This document shows, piece after piece, positions 35,762 through 44,862 of a stretch of 64,000 nucleotides of DNA. A program made the translations under genes and the position numbers. Position 1 is the first letter of the stretch. Every line of letters begins with the position of its first letter. Location: the NCBI GenBank assembly GCA_964486215.1, contig CAZALI010000002.1:1-64000 (forward strand). Direction: 5' to 3'. The notes below the pieces were generated by a model. It searched no databases and was not told the DNA's origin. It saw only the letters and a program-made list of their open reading frames with translations. The stretch is from RUG343 sp964486215. GTDB lineage: Bacteria > Bacillota_I > Bacilli_A > RF39 > UBA660.

Positions 35762-36388
35762 ATACAATTTGGTTGTGGTGCATTATTCTAGTTAATTATT
35801 TTTCTAGGAAGACGAGATTAAAAAATCGTTAAAGAGCATATCTGCGAAGCCTTTGGTGTTTGCTTCTTACGCCCAGTTTGGGGTGGATGCTGAGGGAGTG
35901 AGATTTTGGGCTGGCACAATGGCATGTGATTCTGACCCAGAGTTTCTTGGAGACCTGTTCTTGTGATAAGCCTATACGTGCATTACTGATGGACTTATTA
36001 CGACTCAGGAGTTAAAACCTGTATGTGGCGAAAGTTAGGTACAGAGTAGCTTGTCTTGAGTGGTAAATGGGGATTGATGATCAACTTTTAGGAGGCTCGC
36101 GACCCATAAAAGCATTGCATTATGAAACATTTACTGCAAAAAAGTACTACTAGAAAAGTTAATTAGTGGGGAAATCTTCTAGAATGTAGTTTACTATAGG
36201 ATTGCGGTGAGTACTAAGTGGCAATCAAGTCATATACTAGTGATGGTATATTGATTCCTCTAAGTGGGAACAACTATTTTGGTAACGAAATAGTAGGAAT
36301 CAGGGAAATCCTACTTGACCTAAGACTCAGGGTTAACTATAGTAACACCATTACCAAGTTAAATAGTATGCAAATACTATTTTTTTTT
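35762..36388 (+). ncRNA. Large structured non-coding RNA, candidate OLE (ornate large extremophilic) RNA
   Basis: About 630 nt without a credible ORF, more G+C-rich than its surroundings, bounded by a consensus promoter (35727-35755) and a terminator (36361-36388). Many helices can be seen: ACGA.ATT/AATCGT near 35813, GAAGC/GCTTC near 35860, TGGG/CCCA near 35908-35942, and a two-tier stem near the 3' end (GATTCCT 36253-36259 with AGGAATC 36295-36301; ACTATTT 36273-36279 with AAATAGT 36288-36294). Known OLE RNAs are about 610 nt and lie next to the gene for a four-TM partner protein, OapA; such a gene follows here. OLE RNA binds membranes via OapA and is linked to stress and Mg2+ responses. 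Identity rests on size, structure and neighbour; I could not run a covariance search. Confidence 0.78.
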
Positions 36389-36396
36389 GATATAAT
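36361..36396 (+). terminator. OLE-like RNA terminator fused to extended -10 of oapA
   Basis: AAATAGTA (36361-36368) / TACTATTT (36375-36382), T-run, then TGATATAAT (36388-36396). Confidence 0.72.
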
Positions 36397-36413
36397 TTTT
36401 GTAGGTGATGAAT

Positions 36414-37001
36414 ATGAAAAATATTTCAGAAATAGATAGGTTAAAGGAAAATGAAAAGGCTAGAGAGAAAGTACATAAAGAATATATAGATGTTAAATGG
36501 GTAATAATTATTTCTATACTTTCATTTATTTTATCTTTACTAATGTCTTTTTTTTCGCAAGAAGCAATACCTAATTTACCTATAATACTAGGAATACTTG
36601 TAACATTATTTATTATTTTTATAGGTATATTATTTGATATTGTAGGAGTTAGTGTTACTGCTAGTGACGAAGCTATATTTCATTCGATGAATTCACGTAA
36701 AGTACCTGGAGCAAAAGTAGCTGTTAAATTAAAGAAGAATGCTCATAAAGTATCAAGTTTCTGTTGTGATGTTATAGGTGATATTTGTGGTATTATATCT
36801 GGTGCTTGTGTAGTAGCTATATCATTACAATTAGCTGATAATTTTAACTTCAATTTATTATTAACTAATCTAATTATTGCAGCATTTGTTGCCTCTTTAA
36901 CAATAGGAGGAAAAGCTATTGGTAAATGTTATGCTATAAATAAAAGTGATATTATTCTATATTATTTCTCTAGAATATTATCAGTATTTTACAAGTACTA
37001 A
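36414..37001 (+). CDS. oapA: OapA-like OLE-RNA-associated membrane protein (four-TM)
   Basis: 195 residues from ATG 36414, 6 nt after AGGTG (earlier GTG/ATG at 36405/36408 lie in the Shine-Dalgarno). A charged N-terminal helix (SEIDRLKENEKAREKVHKEY), about four membrane helices (roughly 29-47, 55-80, 118-145, 147-165) and a conserved-looking loop between TM2 and TM3 (GVSVTASDEAIFHSMNSRKVPGAK...KVSSFCCDVIGDI). This matches the size and topology of OapA, a DUF21-like protein that anchors OLE RNA to the membrane. The position directly after the candidate OLE RNA is the strongest support. Confidence 0.75.
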   Translation: MKNISEIDRLKENEKAREKVHKEYIDVKWVIIISILSFILSLLMSFFSQEAIPNLPIILGILVTLFIIFIGILFDIVGVSVTASDEAIFHSMNSRKVPGAKVAVKLKKNAHKVSSFCCDVIGDICGIISGACVVAISLQLADNFNFNLLLTNLIIAAFVASLTIGGKAIGKCYAINKSDIILYYFSRILSVFYKY

Positions 37002-37039
37002 TTAATATGTTATTATAAATTACATTCGAGGTGGTAGGC

Positions 37040-37720
37040 TTGATATATCGTATAGAGAAAAAGAAAATTAATTTGGATAGAATGACACCAGTAGCATCTT
37101 TTTCGAATGGTTATATTTATGGTTATGCTGGATTAACTAAGCCATCTATTTTAAAAGTATATAGTAAAAATATTAATAATCTTCCTGAAGAAGATAAAAT
37201 GAGGAATTTTACTAAGATATCATCAATACATTTTTTATTGCCAACAAAGTTATTATTTGCGAATGATAAGTTTTCTGGATATACACTAAAAGCTGTGAAT
37301 AAAACTGGTAAGTATAATAAGATGATTAATACTCCTATAGATGTCTTATACGATAATATATCTAGTATGGAAGAAGAGATATCTACTTTGAGTAATAAAT
37401 CTGTAGTACTTAAAGGTATGAATTACTTAGATACTATTTATAATGGAGAATTATATATAACTAATCCAGATAAATATGTTAATATTGATTTAAATAGATC
37501 AGATAGTTCTTTTAAGATAGAAGATGTTAATAACTTATTATTTAATAGTTTATTACAAGAAATATTTACTCATGAATTAAAGAGTGAAAGAGTTAATAGA
37601 AGTAGTATAGTTAAATTTATAAATATGATGTCTAATAAAGATATGTATGTTAAGAGTAGTGATTTTTTAGATGATGTTGTTGATGAAGAAAATATAAAAG
37701 AATATGTTAAAAAGATATAG
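37040..37720 (+). CDS. Hypothetical cytoplasmic protein, distantly kinase-like
   Basis: 226 residues; TTG 37040 is favoured because GAGGTGG ends 6 nt before it. No TM. The layout (an N-terminal beta-rich part with a FSGYTLK strand, then a helix, then LDTIYNGELYITNPDKYVNIDLNRSD and a helical end) recalls small protein-kinase-like proteins of Firmicutes, but the usual HxD and DFG residues are not visible. Function unknown. Confidence 0.5.
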   Translation: MIYRIEKKKINLDRMTPVASFSNGYIYGYAGLTKPSILKVYSKNINNLPEEDKMRNFTKISSIHFLLPTKLLFANDKFSGYTLKAVNKTGKYNKMINTPIDVLYDNISSMEEEISTLSNKSVVLKGMNYLDTIYNGELYITNPDKYVNIDLNRSDSSFKIEDVNNLLFNSLLQEIFTHELKSERVNRSSIVKFINMMSNKDMYVKSSDFLDDVVDEENIKEYVKKI

Positions 37721-37728
37721 GAGGAAAT

Positions 37729-38238
37729 ATGAATAAGACAAGAGTATTATTTATCTCTATGTTAGTAGTTGTAGTACTAATATTTGCTATAGCTATGGGA
37801 TTTATTTTAACAGAAGAGATGAGAGCTAAGAATAAAGTAATTGATTCTACTAAGAAAGCTGCTAGTAAAGTAAAGAAAAGTGATAAGAAAGAATTTAAAA
37901 ATATAGATGTTGATAAGTACTTAAAGCTTTATGATGATAATAAAAAATCAGTAGTATTAATTGGTAGAAGTGACTGTGAATTTTGTAAAATTGCTGAGCC
38001 TATTTTACAGTCAATGTCTAAGAAGTATGATATAGATATTAATTATTTATCTACTGATGGATTTGATGATGAAGATAGAACTAATTTACTTAATTCTGAT
38101 GAGTATTTCCAAGAGAGTGAAGGTATGCCAACACCACTATTATTAATAGTAGGAAAGTCAAAAATAATAGATAAAGTTGAAGGCTTAGTAGAAGAAGAAG
38201 AGTATAAAGATTTCTTTAATAAAAACAATATAATTTAA
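37729..38238 (+). CDS. Membrane-anchored thioredoxin-like protein
   Basis: 169 residues. N-terminal TM (VLFISMLVVVVLIFAIAMGFIL), Lys-rich linker, then a thioredoxin fold with CEFC (RSDCEFCKIAEPIL) and cis-Pro in GMPTPLLLI. Likely an extracytoplasmic thiol-disulfide protein. RBS GGAGG, 8 nt after the upstream gene. Confidence 0.78.
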   Translation: MNKTRVLFISMLVVVVLIFAIAMGFILTEEMRAKNKVIDSTKKAASKVKKSDKKEFKNIDVDKYLKLYDDNKKSVVLIGRSDCEFCKIAEPILQSMSKKYDIDINYLSTDGFDDEDRTNLLNSDEYFQESEGMPTPLLLIVGKSKIIDKVEGLVEEEEYKDFFNKNNII

Positions 38239-38270
38239 AAAATATGGTATAATTAATATGGTGAAATAAG

Positions 38271-39515
38271 ATGAAGAAAGTTTTTCCTATATTAGTTATA
38301 CTTTTTATTATGGCTTTATGTTTGCAGGTAGTAATAAATGTCTTCGTTAAAGAACGTGAAGTTGAATATTCAATTAAAAGTAAAAATGATAGTTTTTCAA
38401 TAAAAGAAAGATTTGTTTCTAAAGATTCTAATTATGATTTTATAATTACTGATAAAGATAAAAATATGTTTAATTTCTTTTATAGAAATAATTTTAATAA
38501 GCAAGATAGAATAATTAGAGATATAAAAGTATATGAAGAATCTTCTATGAAGTGTATAGTACCTATTTATAAAAGAGATTTGTTTGATAATATTTATTGT
38601 ACTGATGGTAAAGGTGTATATACTTATCATTATTTAAAACAAGTTAATTATCCTGCTTTGAATAATATTGTAGATAAGATAAAAAAAGATGGTTATTACA
38701 AAGATAGTTATAATACTAGTACTAATGTTTCTAAAGAATATAATAATAATTATTATGTAGGTAATGTTATGCCTAATTATAAAGTTCTTATGTGGAATTA
38801 TACAGGATTAGATATTGTTACTAATAAGAAAGTAGAAAGAAAAGAATTACTTGAAAATGAAGACTTATATGATAATGATTATTCTACTATGGTAGGTAAT
38901 TATTATGTAGTACTAGGTAAAAAGCCAGTAAATGATGTTATTTATTATAATGTAGAAAAATATGGTAAAGGTACTATTTTATCTAAAGAGACTTTAAGTG
39001 GTAATTATAATATTTTAGGTGTTTATAAGAATAAATTATATTTAGTAGACTTAGATACTTATAATGAATATTTTATTGATCCTTATGGAACTAAGGTAGA
39101 GAAAATTGGGGATAAAAAGATGGGATATGTAGGCTTTAAGGATAATAAATTAATAGACGTAGATGTTAGTGACTTTATAGCTGATATAGATAGTTATAAG
39201 TTAATTCAAGCTATAGGAACAGATAATATTAATAATAATTTTGGTAGAAGTGATACATATAAAGTAGGTAATTATTATTACTTTAAAACATCTGATCATA
39301 ACTTTTATAGATCTAATATTAAATATGATGATAAACCAGTAAAATTATTTAAATTAGATTTTGTTAGTACTTGGAAAGTAGTAGATACAGATATATTAGT
39401 TATTAGTGATAATATGCTTTATGTTTATAATGATGATTATGGATTAAAGCCAATTATTTTGAATAATGAATTTAGATATCGTTTTAATAATATGGTTGAT
39501 ATATGGCATGAATAA
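38271..39515 (+). CDS. Exported protein (unknown)
   Basis: 414 residues: signal anchor (MKKVFPILVILFIMALCLQVVINVFV) and a long extracytoplasmic region rich in Tyr/Asn/Asp with repeated YYVG/VG.Y beta-strand patterns, possibly a beta-propeller. No family recognised. An extended -10 (TGGTATAAT, about 38245-38253) precedes it; a terminator follows. Confidence 0.6.
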   Translation: MKKVFPILVILFIMALCLQVVINVFVKEREVEYSIKSKNDSFSIKERFVSKDSNYDFIITDKDKNMFNFFYRNNFNKQDRIIRDIKVYEESSMKCIVPIYKRDLFDNIYCTDGKGVYTYHYLKQVNYPALNNIVDKIKKDGYYKDSYNTSTNVSKEYNNNYYVGNVMPNYKVLMWNYTGLDIVTNKKVERKELLENEDLYDNDYSTMVGNYYVVLGKKPVNDVIYYNVEKYGKGTILSKETLSGNYNILGVYKNKLYLVDLDTYNEYFIDPYGTKVEKIGDKKMGYVGFKDNKLIDVDVSDFIADIDSYKLIQAIGTDNINNNFGRSDTYKVGNYYYFKTSDHNFYRSNIKYDDKPVKLFKLDFVSTWKVVDTDILVISDNMLYVYNDDYGLKPIILNNEFRYRFNNMVDIWHE

Positions 39516-39550
39516 AAACTAATTGTAAAGTATTACAATTAGTTTTTTTT
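39514..39550 (+). terminator. Intrinsic terminator
   Basis: AAAACTAATTGT / ACAATTAGTTTT stem with T8. Confidence 0.8.
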
Positions 39551-39605
39551 ATAAATATTATTTTATTATTGTTATGATATAATGAATATGATAGGAGATG
39601 CAGAT

Positions 39606-41120
39606 ATGAGACAACATTATAAAATTATGTTTTTTTCTTCTTTGATGCTAATGTTTATTTTCATATGTGGTATTTATTTTACAAAAAATATGGAACCTAG
39701 TTATGCTGTTGAAGAAGATTCCGAAATTCCAGAAAATACATTTACTTCAAATATTAATAATAATTCGGTTACTAATTATGTAAAAGAAGCTTTAACTTCT
39801 AGTGGGACTTCTTCTAATTTTTCTGATAGTTTTGCAGTTCCTTCTAATATGAAGATTAATAATAGTAGTACACCTCTATATAAACTTTCTAAAAATTATG
39901 ATACACCTACAGTTACAGAACAATTTGAACTTATTAATGTAAATCCTACTAGTATTACTGACAAAGGTCTTGCATATATATTGTCACATGGATATGTTCC
40001 GTCTAATACTAATCATGATATTTTTTCTACTGGAACTTATGGATCTGTTAGTAATAGTAGTATAAAACAATATATTACTCAGGTAGCTCTTTGGTTATAT
40101 ATATATGAAAAGAAGAGTAGTTTTACTACTACTTATTGTGCTAATAATGGTTGTGATTTTTTAAATACTAGTGGAACTGCTGTTACAGCTACATCTGTAA
40201 GAGATTTAATATCTACGGCAGCTAATGCTTCTAATTTTAAATATTTAAATTATATTAATTTATTAGTTGATAAAGCTAAGAGTTATAGTGGTGATCAATC
40301 TTCTCAAATTAGTTTAAATGGAACATCTTTAGAATATCAAATTAATCCTAAATATACTTTATTAGTTACAGATACTGTTACTCCAACTATTACTTCAAAT
40401 AAAGATAATTTTATGTATTATTCTGTAGAGATAGATGATCCAAATAATTATGGAGTTTATATAGTAGATAAAAATAATAAACGTATTACTAATTTAGATG
40501 ATGTTAATGGTGCATTTAAGATTGCTATTCCTCTAAAAGAAGATATTACTACTATGGATTTAAGTAGTATTGAAATTCATGTATTAGGACACTTTATTCG
40601 TGATAAGGGACTTGCTTATAGAGTTACTTCTAAAACTACTGGAGAACTTACAAAACATGATATTTTCTCTGATGTATTATTAGGATATGTTCCTACAGAG
40701 GTAGTTGAAGATAGTATTACTTTATATAACTTTGTTAAGATTAGTAAAATTGATGTTACTAATTCTTCTGAACTGCCTGGAGCTACTTTAGAAATTACAA
40801 ATAAGTCTGATGAATCTAAAAAATATACTTGGATTTCTTCTGCAACTCCATATTATATTTATTTAGAAGATGGAGATTATTCTTTATGTGAAACATTAGC
40901 TCCACAAGGATATTCTTTAAATAAGAATTGTATTGACTTTACTGTTGATAATACAAAGATTGTTTCTGTAACTATGGAAAATAAACCATATGTTGCTAGT
41001 GTACCAAATACTGGTTTATTTATATCTAAAATTGCCTTTTATCTTGGTATTATATCTTTATTAGTAGGTCTTATGATAGTTGGAATAATATTTGTTACAA
41101 AAGAAAAGAAATCAGTTTAA
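39606..41120 (+). CDS. Wall-anchored surface protein: thioester-domain-like + Cna-B + VPNTG signal
   Basis: 504 residues from ATG 39606 (AGGAGA upstream). Signal peptide, then a region like Gram-positive thioester domains (GLAYILSHGYVPSN...YITQVALWLYIYE, matching the TQxAxW block). However, no Cys is seen before that block, so the internal thioester is probably missing. Near residue 375-455 a Cna-B domain (KISKIDVTNSSELPGATLEI...YSLCETLAPQGY) with Lys and Glu suited to an isopeptide. Ends VPNTG, TM, KEKKSV: sortase substrate. Probable adhesin. Confidence 0.75.
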   Translation: MRQHYKIMFFSSLMLMFIFICGIYFTKNMEPSYAVEEDSEIPENTFTSNINNNSVTNYVKEALTSSGTSSNFSDSFAVPSNMKINNSSTPLYKLSKNYDTPTVTEQFELINVNPTSITDKGLAYILSHGYVPSNTNHDIFSTGTYGSVSNSSIKQYITQVALWLYIYEKKSSFTTTYCANNGCDFLNTSGTAVTATSVRDLISTAANASNFKYLNYINLLVDKAKSYSGDQSSQISLNGTSLEYQINPKYTLLVTDTVTPTITSNKDNFMYYSVEIDDPNNYGVYIVDKNNKRITNLDDVNGAFKIAIPLKEDITTMDLSSIEIHVLGHFIRDKGLAYRVTSKTTGELTKHDIFSDVLLGYVPTEVVEDSITLYNFVKISKIDVTNSSELPGATLEITNKSDESKKYTWISSATPYYIYLEDGDYSLCETLAPQGYSLNKNCIDFTVDNTKIVSVTMENKPYVASVPNTGLFISKIAFYLGIISLLVGLMIVGIIFVTKEKKSV

Positions 41121-41133
41121 GATTTCTTTTTCT
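41105..41133 (+). terminator. Intrinsic terminator
   Basis: AAAAGAAATC / GATTTCTTTTT around the stop codon. Confidence 0.6.
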
Positions 41134-41180
41134 TTCACTAATAAATATGATAAAATTAGGTTATGATAGGAGGCTAAATT

Positions 41181-41729
41181 ATGTGGGTATATATTGTACT
41201 TATAATTATTGTTTTAATTATTATTTATGTTTTTGCTTTATATAATAGCTTTATAAAATTAAATAATAAAGTTAAAGAAGCTTTTTCTACTATGGATGTT
41301 TATCTAAAGAAAAGATGGGATTTAATACCTAGTTTAGTAGAAACAGTTAGGGGATATGCTAAACATGAAAAAGATACTTTAGAAGAAGTTACAAATTTAA
41401 GAAAAAGTACTTATGACAAAATGTCTGTTGATGAAAAGATAAAAGCGAATGAACAGTTATCTAATGATATTAGTAAAATTATGCTTTTAGCAGAAGCTTA
41501 TCCTGATTTAAAAGCAAGTGAAAATTTTAAGAAATTAGGAGATCAACTTACACAAGTAGAAGATGAAATAGCTAATTCTAGAAAATACTATAATGGTACT
41601 GTTAGAATCTATAATAATAAAGTTGAAATGTTTCCTAGTAATATTTTCGCAGGAATATTTGGTTATAAAACAAAGGCAATGTTTGAAGCAAATGCTGATG
41701 AGAGAGAAAATATAAAAGTTGATTTATAG
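41181..41729 (+). CDS. lemA: LemA family protein
   Basis: 182 residues. N-terminal TM (YIVLIIIVLIIIYVFALYNSF) then the LemA helical domain: LNNKVKEAFSTMDVYLKKRWDLIPSLVETVRGYAKHEKDTLEEV...LAEAYPDLKASENF..L...L...E..I...R..YN..V..YN. Membrane protein of unclear function, often beside DUF2207 proteins, as here (8-nt gap). Confidence 0.93.
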   Translation: MWVYIVLIIIVLIIIYVFALYNSFIKLNNKVKEAFSTMDVYLKKRWDLIPSLVETVRGYAKHEKDTLEEVTNLRKSTYDKMSVDEKIKANEQLSNDISKIMLLAEAYPDLKASENFKKLGDQLTQVEDEIANSRKYYNGTVRIYNNKVEMFPSNIFAGIFGYKTKAMFEANADERENIKVDL

Positions 41730-41737
41730 GAGGCATT

Positions 41738-43708
41738 ATGAAGAGATTATTGATAGTAATAAGTTTTTTATTTATATTAATTGCTTATCCGTTAGATGTT
41801 TTGGCATTACCTGATTATAGTAATGATAGTTTTGGAAGTCGTTATTCTGATTACGAATATATTATCAATGAATATGATATTGATATGGTTGTGAATGAGA
41901 ATAATACTTTTGATATAACTGAGAAAATTAAAGTCTACTTCAATGAAGAAAAGCATGGTATATTTAGAAGTATTCCATTAAAGAATGAAATAGAAAGACT
42001 TGATGGTAGTTCTTCTACTAATCATGCTAGAGTAACAAATGTAGATGTTGATACAAGGTATAGTACTTATAAAGAAGATGGCAATTATGTAATAAAAATA
42101 GGTTCACCAAGTAAAACTTTGACTGGTAGTAAAACTTATACTATTAAATATACATATAATATAGGTAAAGATCCACTTAAGGATGCAGATGAATTATATT
42201 ATAATTTAATAGGACCTGAATGGGATACAGTAATAGAAAATGTTACCTTTTCTATAAAAATGCCTAAAGAATTTGATTATACTAAATTAGGATTTTCAGT
42301 TGGAGATGTTGGTTCTTCTGACAGTAGTGGTATTGAATATAGTGTTGATGGGAATACAATTGTAGGAAGTTATGATGATGAATTAGAGGAGGGAGATGCT
42401 TTAACTGTTAGATGCGAATTACCTGATGGGTATTTTGTGGGAGCAGGTTTTCCTCTTAATTTTGTAAATTATATAGCTCTTATACTTCCGGTATTATTCT
42501 TATTAATATCTTGGTTATTGTGGAATAAATTTGGTAAAGATGATCAGATAGTTGATACTGTTGAATTTTATCCACCAAAAGATTTTAATAGTTTAGAGGT
42601 TGGTTTCTTATATAATGGAAAAGCAGATTCTACTGATGTAGTTTCTTTACTAATATATTTAGCTAATAAAGGTTATATAAAAATTTCTGAGTTTGAAGAA
42701 AAATCATTATTTTCAAAAACTAAAGGTTTTAAGATTACTAAGTTAAAAGATTATGATGGTAATAATGTCAATGAGCGTATGTTTTTAAGTGGATTATTTA
42801 AAAAAACTTCTTTAGATGAATATGGTGAAAAAATTCCAGGTAGTAAGGAGACTAATGTTAATGAAGTTACGAAAGATGACTTATATGATAGCTTTTATGT
42901 AACTATGGATAAAATATTAGAAAATATTAATGACTCTAAAAATGTAAGTAGAATTTTTGATAAGAAAGCATCAAAGATGAAAGCTCCAGTTATCTTGATG
43001 ATTATTGCTACTTATTTGTTGATTACTATACCTCCTTTACTTGATGATCCATCTGCAATGGTTTTTGCAGTGCTATTTTCAGGAATTGCTCTTTTTGTGT
43101 TCTATGCTACGATTTTAGGACTTATAGAAAATAAATTAAGCGTTGGTTCTAGTATTTTCTTGATAGTAATGATATCTATATGGTGTTTAGGTTTTGGTGG
43201 AGCTCCTTTTGTTATATGGCTATTACCAGCATTAATGCAAAATACAGTATATTTAATTAGTTATATTATTGGTATGATTTGTATAGTTGGTATGACTATA
43301 TGCTCTAGGTTTTTACCAAAGAGAACTCCTTATGGTAATGAAATACTAGGTAAGCTTAGAGGTTTTAAAAACTTCTTAGAAACAGCTGAAAAAGATCAAT
43401 TAGAGTCATTGGTTGATAAGGATCCTGAATATTTCTATAATATTTTACCTTATACATATGTTTTAGGTGTTTCAGATAAATGGGTTAAGAACTTTGAATC
43501 TATATCTTTAAAAGCACCATCTTGGTATGATAGTTCTGATACTTTCGATGTAAATAATTTTGGAACATTTATGAATTCTACAATGTCTTCTGCAACAAGT
43601 TATATGTCATCAAGTCCATCTAGCGGTTCTGATGGTGGATCATCAGGAGGATCAGGAGGTGGATCATCAGGAGGTGGCTCCGGTGGAGGAGGCGGTGGCT
43701 CTTGGTAG
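41738..43708 (+). CDS. DUF2207 domain membrane protein with Gly/Ser-rich tail
   Basis: 656 residues. Signal peptide (LLIVISFLFILIAYPLDVLA), DUF2207 beta-domain (YEYIINEYDIDMVVNENNTFDITEKIKVYF.EEKHGIFRSIP...), TM at about 245-263, a cytoplasmic part, and further TMs at about 415-530. The C-terminus is GGSSGGSGGG-like and ends in SW, a common feature of this family. Cotranscribed with lemA; role in envelope physiology is unproven. Confidence 0.88.
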   Translation: MKRLLIVISFLFILIAYPLDVLALPDYSNDSFGSRYSDYEYIINEYDIDMVVNENNTFDITEKIKVYFNEEKHGIFRSIPLKNEIERLDGSSSTNHARVTNVDVDTRYSTYKEDGNYVIKIGSPSKTLTGSKTYTIKYTYNIGKDPLKDADELYYNLIGPEWDTVIENVTFSIKMPKEFDYTKLGFSVGDVGSSDSSGIEYSVDGNTIVGSYDDELEEGDALTVRCELPDGYFVGAGFPLNFVNYIALILPVLFLLISWLLWNKFGKDDQIVDTVEFYPPKDFNSLEVGFLYNGKADSTDVVSLLIYLANKGYIKISEFEEKSLFSKTKGFKITKLKDYDGNNVNERMFLSGLFKKTSLDEYGEKIPGSKETNVNEVTKDDLYDSFYVTMDKILENINDSKNVSRIFDKKASKMKAPVILMIIATYLLITIPPLLDDPSAMVFAVLFSGIALFVFYATILGLIENKLSVGSSIFLIVMISIWCLGFGGAPFVIWLLPALMQNTVYLISYIIGMICIVGMTICSRFLPKRTPYGNEILGKLRGFKNFLETAEKDQLESLVDKDPEYFYNILPYTYVLGVSDKWVKNFESISLKAPSWYDSSDTFDVNNFGTFMNSTMSSATSYMSSSPSSGSDGGSSGGSGGGSSGGGSGGGGGGSW

Positions 43709-43729
43709 TCACTTTAGAAAGTAAGAATT

Positions 43730-44320
43730 ATGGATACTATCAAATGCAATAATTGTGGTCATGATAATAAGAGTACAAATGATAGATGCGAAGTTTGTGG
43801 TGAAGAGCTAAGACCAGTCGGTAATTTTTTGAATGTCGACTATTCTCAAGATAAAAGCAAGGAGATTAATTTGGATGGCAAGAAAACAAATTTTGGTCTT
43901 TTTATCTTTTTGTTATTTATTAATTTTCCATTTATTTTATGTGCCTTAGCTTTTATTGCTATTGCATCATATACTATCATAACTGATAATCAAAAATCAG
44001 TTAATTATCTTGAAACTGAGGCTAAACTTGTAGGTTATGATAATTGTGACGATACATGCGAAGCTATATATGAATATGAAGTTGATGGTGTTACTTACGA
44101 AGCTTCTCCTATTATGTCTGCTAATCGTGATTTTTTTAAAAAAACTACAACTGTAAAGTATGATCCAAATAAGCCTAGTGAATATGTTATGGATTATGGC
44201 GTTATTATATTTGTATTTGTTGGAATAGGAGTTTTGTTATTTGTATTTGTAGAATTCATTGCAGTTAAATTAGCTACAAAGAAATGGTCTAAATCTAATG
44301 TGGAAAATGTAAAAGTATAG
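43730..44320 (+). CDS. Zinc-ribbon DUF3592-like membrane protein
   Basis: 196 residues: zinc ribbon CNNCGHDNKSTNDRCEVCGEEL, TM about 58-85, an extracytoplasmic DUF3592-like segment (TEAKLVGYDNCDDTCEAIYEYEVDGVTYEASP...VKYDPNKPSEYVM) and a second TM. Same operon as lemA/DUF2207 by spacing. Weak Shine-Dalgarno. Confidence 0.72.
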   Translation: MDTIKCNNCGHDNKSTNDRCEVCGEELRPVGNFLNVDYSQDKSKEINLDGKKTNFGLFIFLLFINFPFILCALAFIAIASYTIITDNQKSVNYLETEAKLVGYDNCDDTCEAIYEYEVDGVTYEASPIMSANRDFFKKTTTVKYDPNKPSEYVMDYGVIIFVFVGIGVLLFVFVEFIAVKLATKKWSKSNVENVKV

Positions 44321-44339
44321 TAATGTGAGGAGATTATAT

Positions 44340-44732
44340 ATGAAAGAATTTGAGACTTCTAAGAATATATCAACTGTTTGTTATATAATAGGAGTTCTTG
44401 CAGCTTTATATGGATTGATATTAGGTTTGAAGAATATTGGAGGACTAGGAATCATTTTTGTTATTCCATCAGCAGTTGCTTTAATTATTATTTCACTTGA
44501 TTATGGGATAATTATAGCAACTGACAAAGTAAATGGTGCATTAGGGTATTCTATTATTAGTAGCTTAATTAAAGTAGGATGTATTATTTCGCTTATTTCG
44601 GAAGGTGATTATTTTGCTTTAATACTTATTATTTTGCTTATAGTAGTATTAATTCCTTCTTTTTTCAATACAATAAGATTACTTTATTTGCGAGGCAAAG
44701 GGACTGATAATAGTTCTGAGAATATTTTATAA
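44340..44732 (+). CDS. Four-TM small membrane protein (unknown)
   Basis: 130 residues from ATG 44340 (GAGGAGA upstream). Four hydrophobic helices nearly fill the protein; the tail is hydrophilic. No family recognised. Last gene before a terminator. Confidence 0.65.
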   Translation: MKEFETSKNISTVCYIIGVLAALYGLILGLKNIGGLGIIFVIPSAVALIIISLDYGIIIATDKVNGALGYSIISSLIKVGCIISLISEGDYFALILIILLIVVLIPSFFNTIRLLYLRGKGTDNSSENIL

Positions 44733-44734
44733 TT

Positions 44735-44760
44735 AAAAAGAGCTTAAAAAAGCTCTTTTT
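44735..44760. terminator. Bidirectional terminator
   Basis: AAAAAGAGCTT / AAGCTCTTTTT; it serves the plus-strand operon and, on the minus strand, lies just beyond the tRNA-Gly-like minihelix. Confidence 0.75.
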
Positions 44761-44765
44761 TTCTT

Positions 44766-44799
44766 TGGAGCAATAGTCGAATGTTCTTTCAACTACTGC
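44766..44799 (-). other. tRNA-Gly-like minihelix (acceptor + T-arm remnant)
   Basis: On the minus strand GCAGTAG-TTGAA, a 6-nt loop, TTCGA-CTATTGC, then T-CCA: 12 continuous base pairs (two G-U) arranged as a 7-bp acceptor plus 5-bp T stem, with encoded CCA. G1-C72, C2-G71 and U73 are the glycine identity elements and match the two tRNA-Gly genes 0.5 kb away. Could be a decayed tRNA-Gly, an att-like scar or coincidence. Confidence 0.45.
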
Positions 44800-44862
44800 A
44801 AGATTAGATTGATGAATCAATTTCCTAAATATATAATACTAATTTTTATATATGCATGTTAA

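Noticed and set aside
35762..36388. tmRNA or RNase P RNA as identity of the large RNA
   Set aside because: No tag reading frame or tRNA-Ala-like ends for tmRNA, and no RNase P core signature (GAGGAAAGTCC-type) could be found; length is also too great.
36218..36439. 73-aa ORF overlapping the 3' part of the OLE-like region
   Set aside because: No ribosome-binding site, it crosses the RNA's terminator hairpin and the oapA promoter/Shine-Dalgarno, and the sequence forms long stems; better explained as RNA.
44735..44760. Reading the tRNA-Gly-like hairpin at 44766-44799 as just part of a terminator
   Set aside because: It has no T-run of its own, and a separate good terminator hairpin lies beside it.
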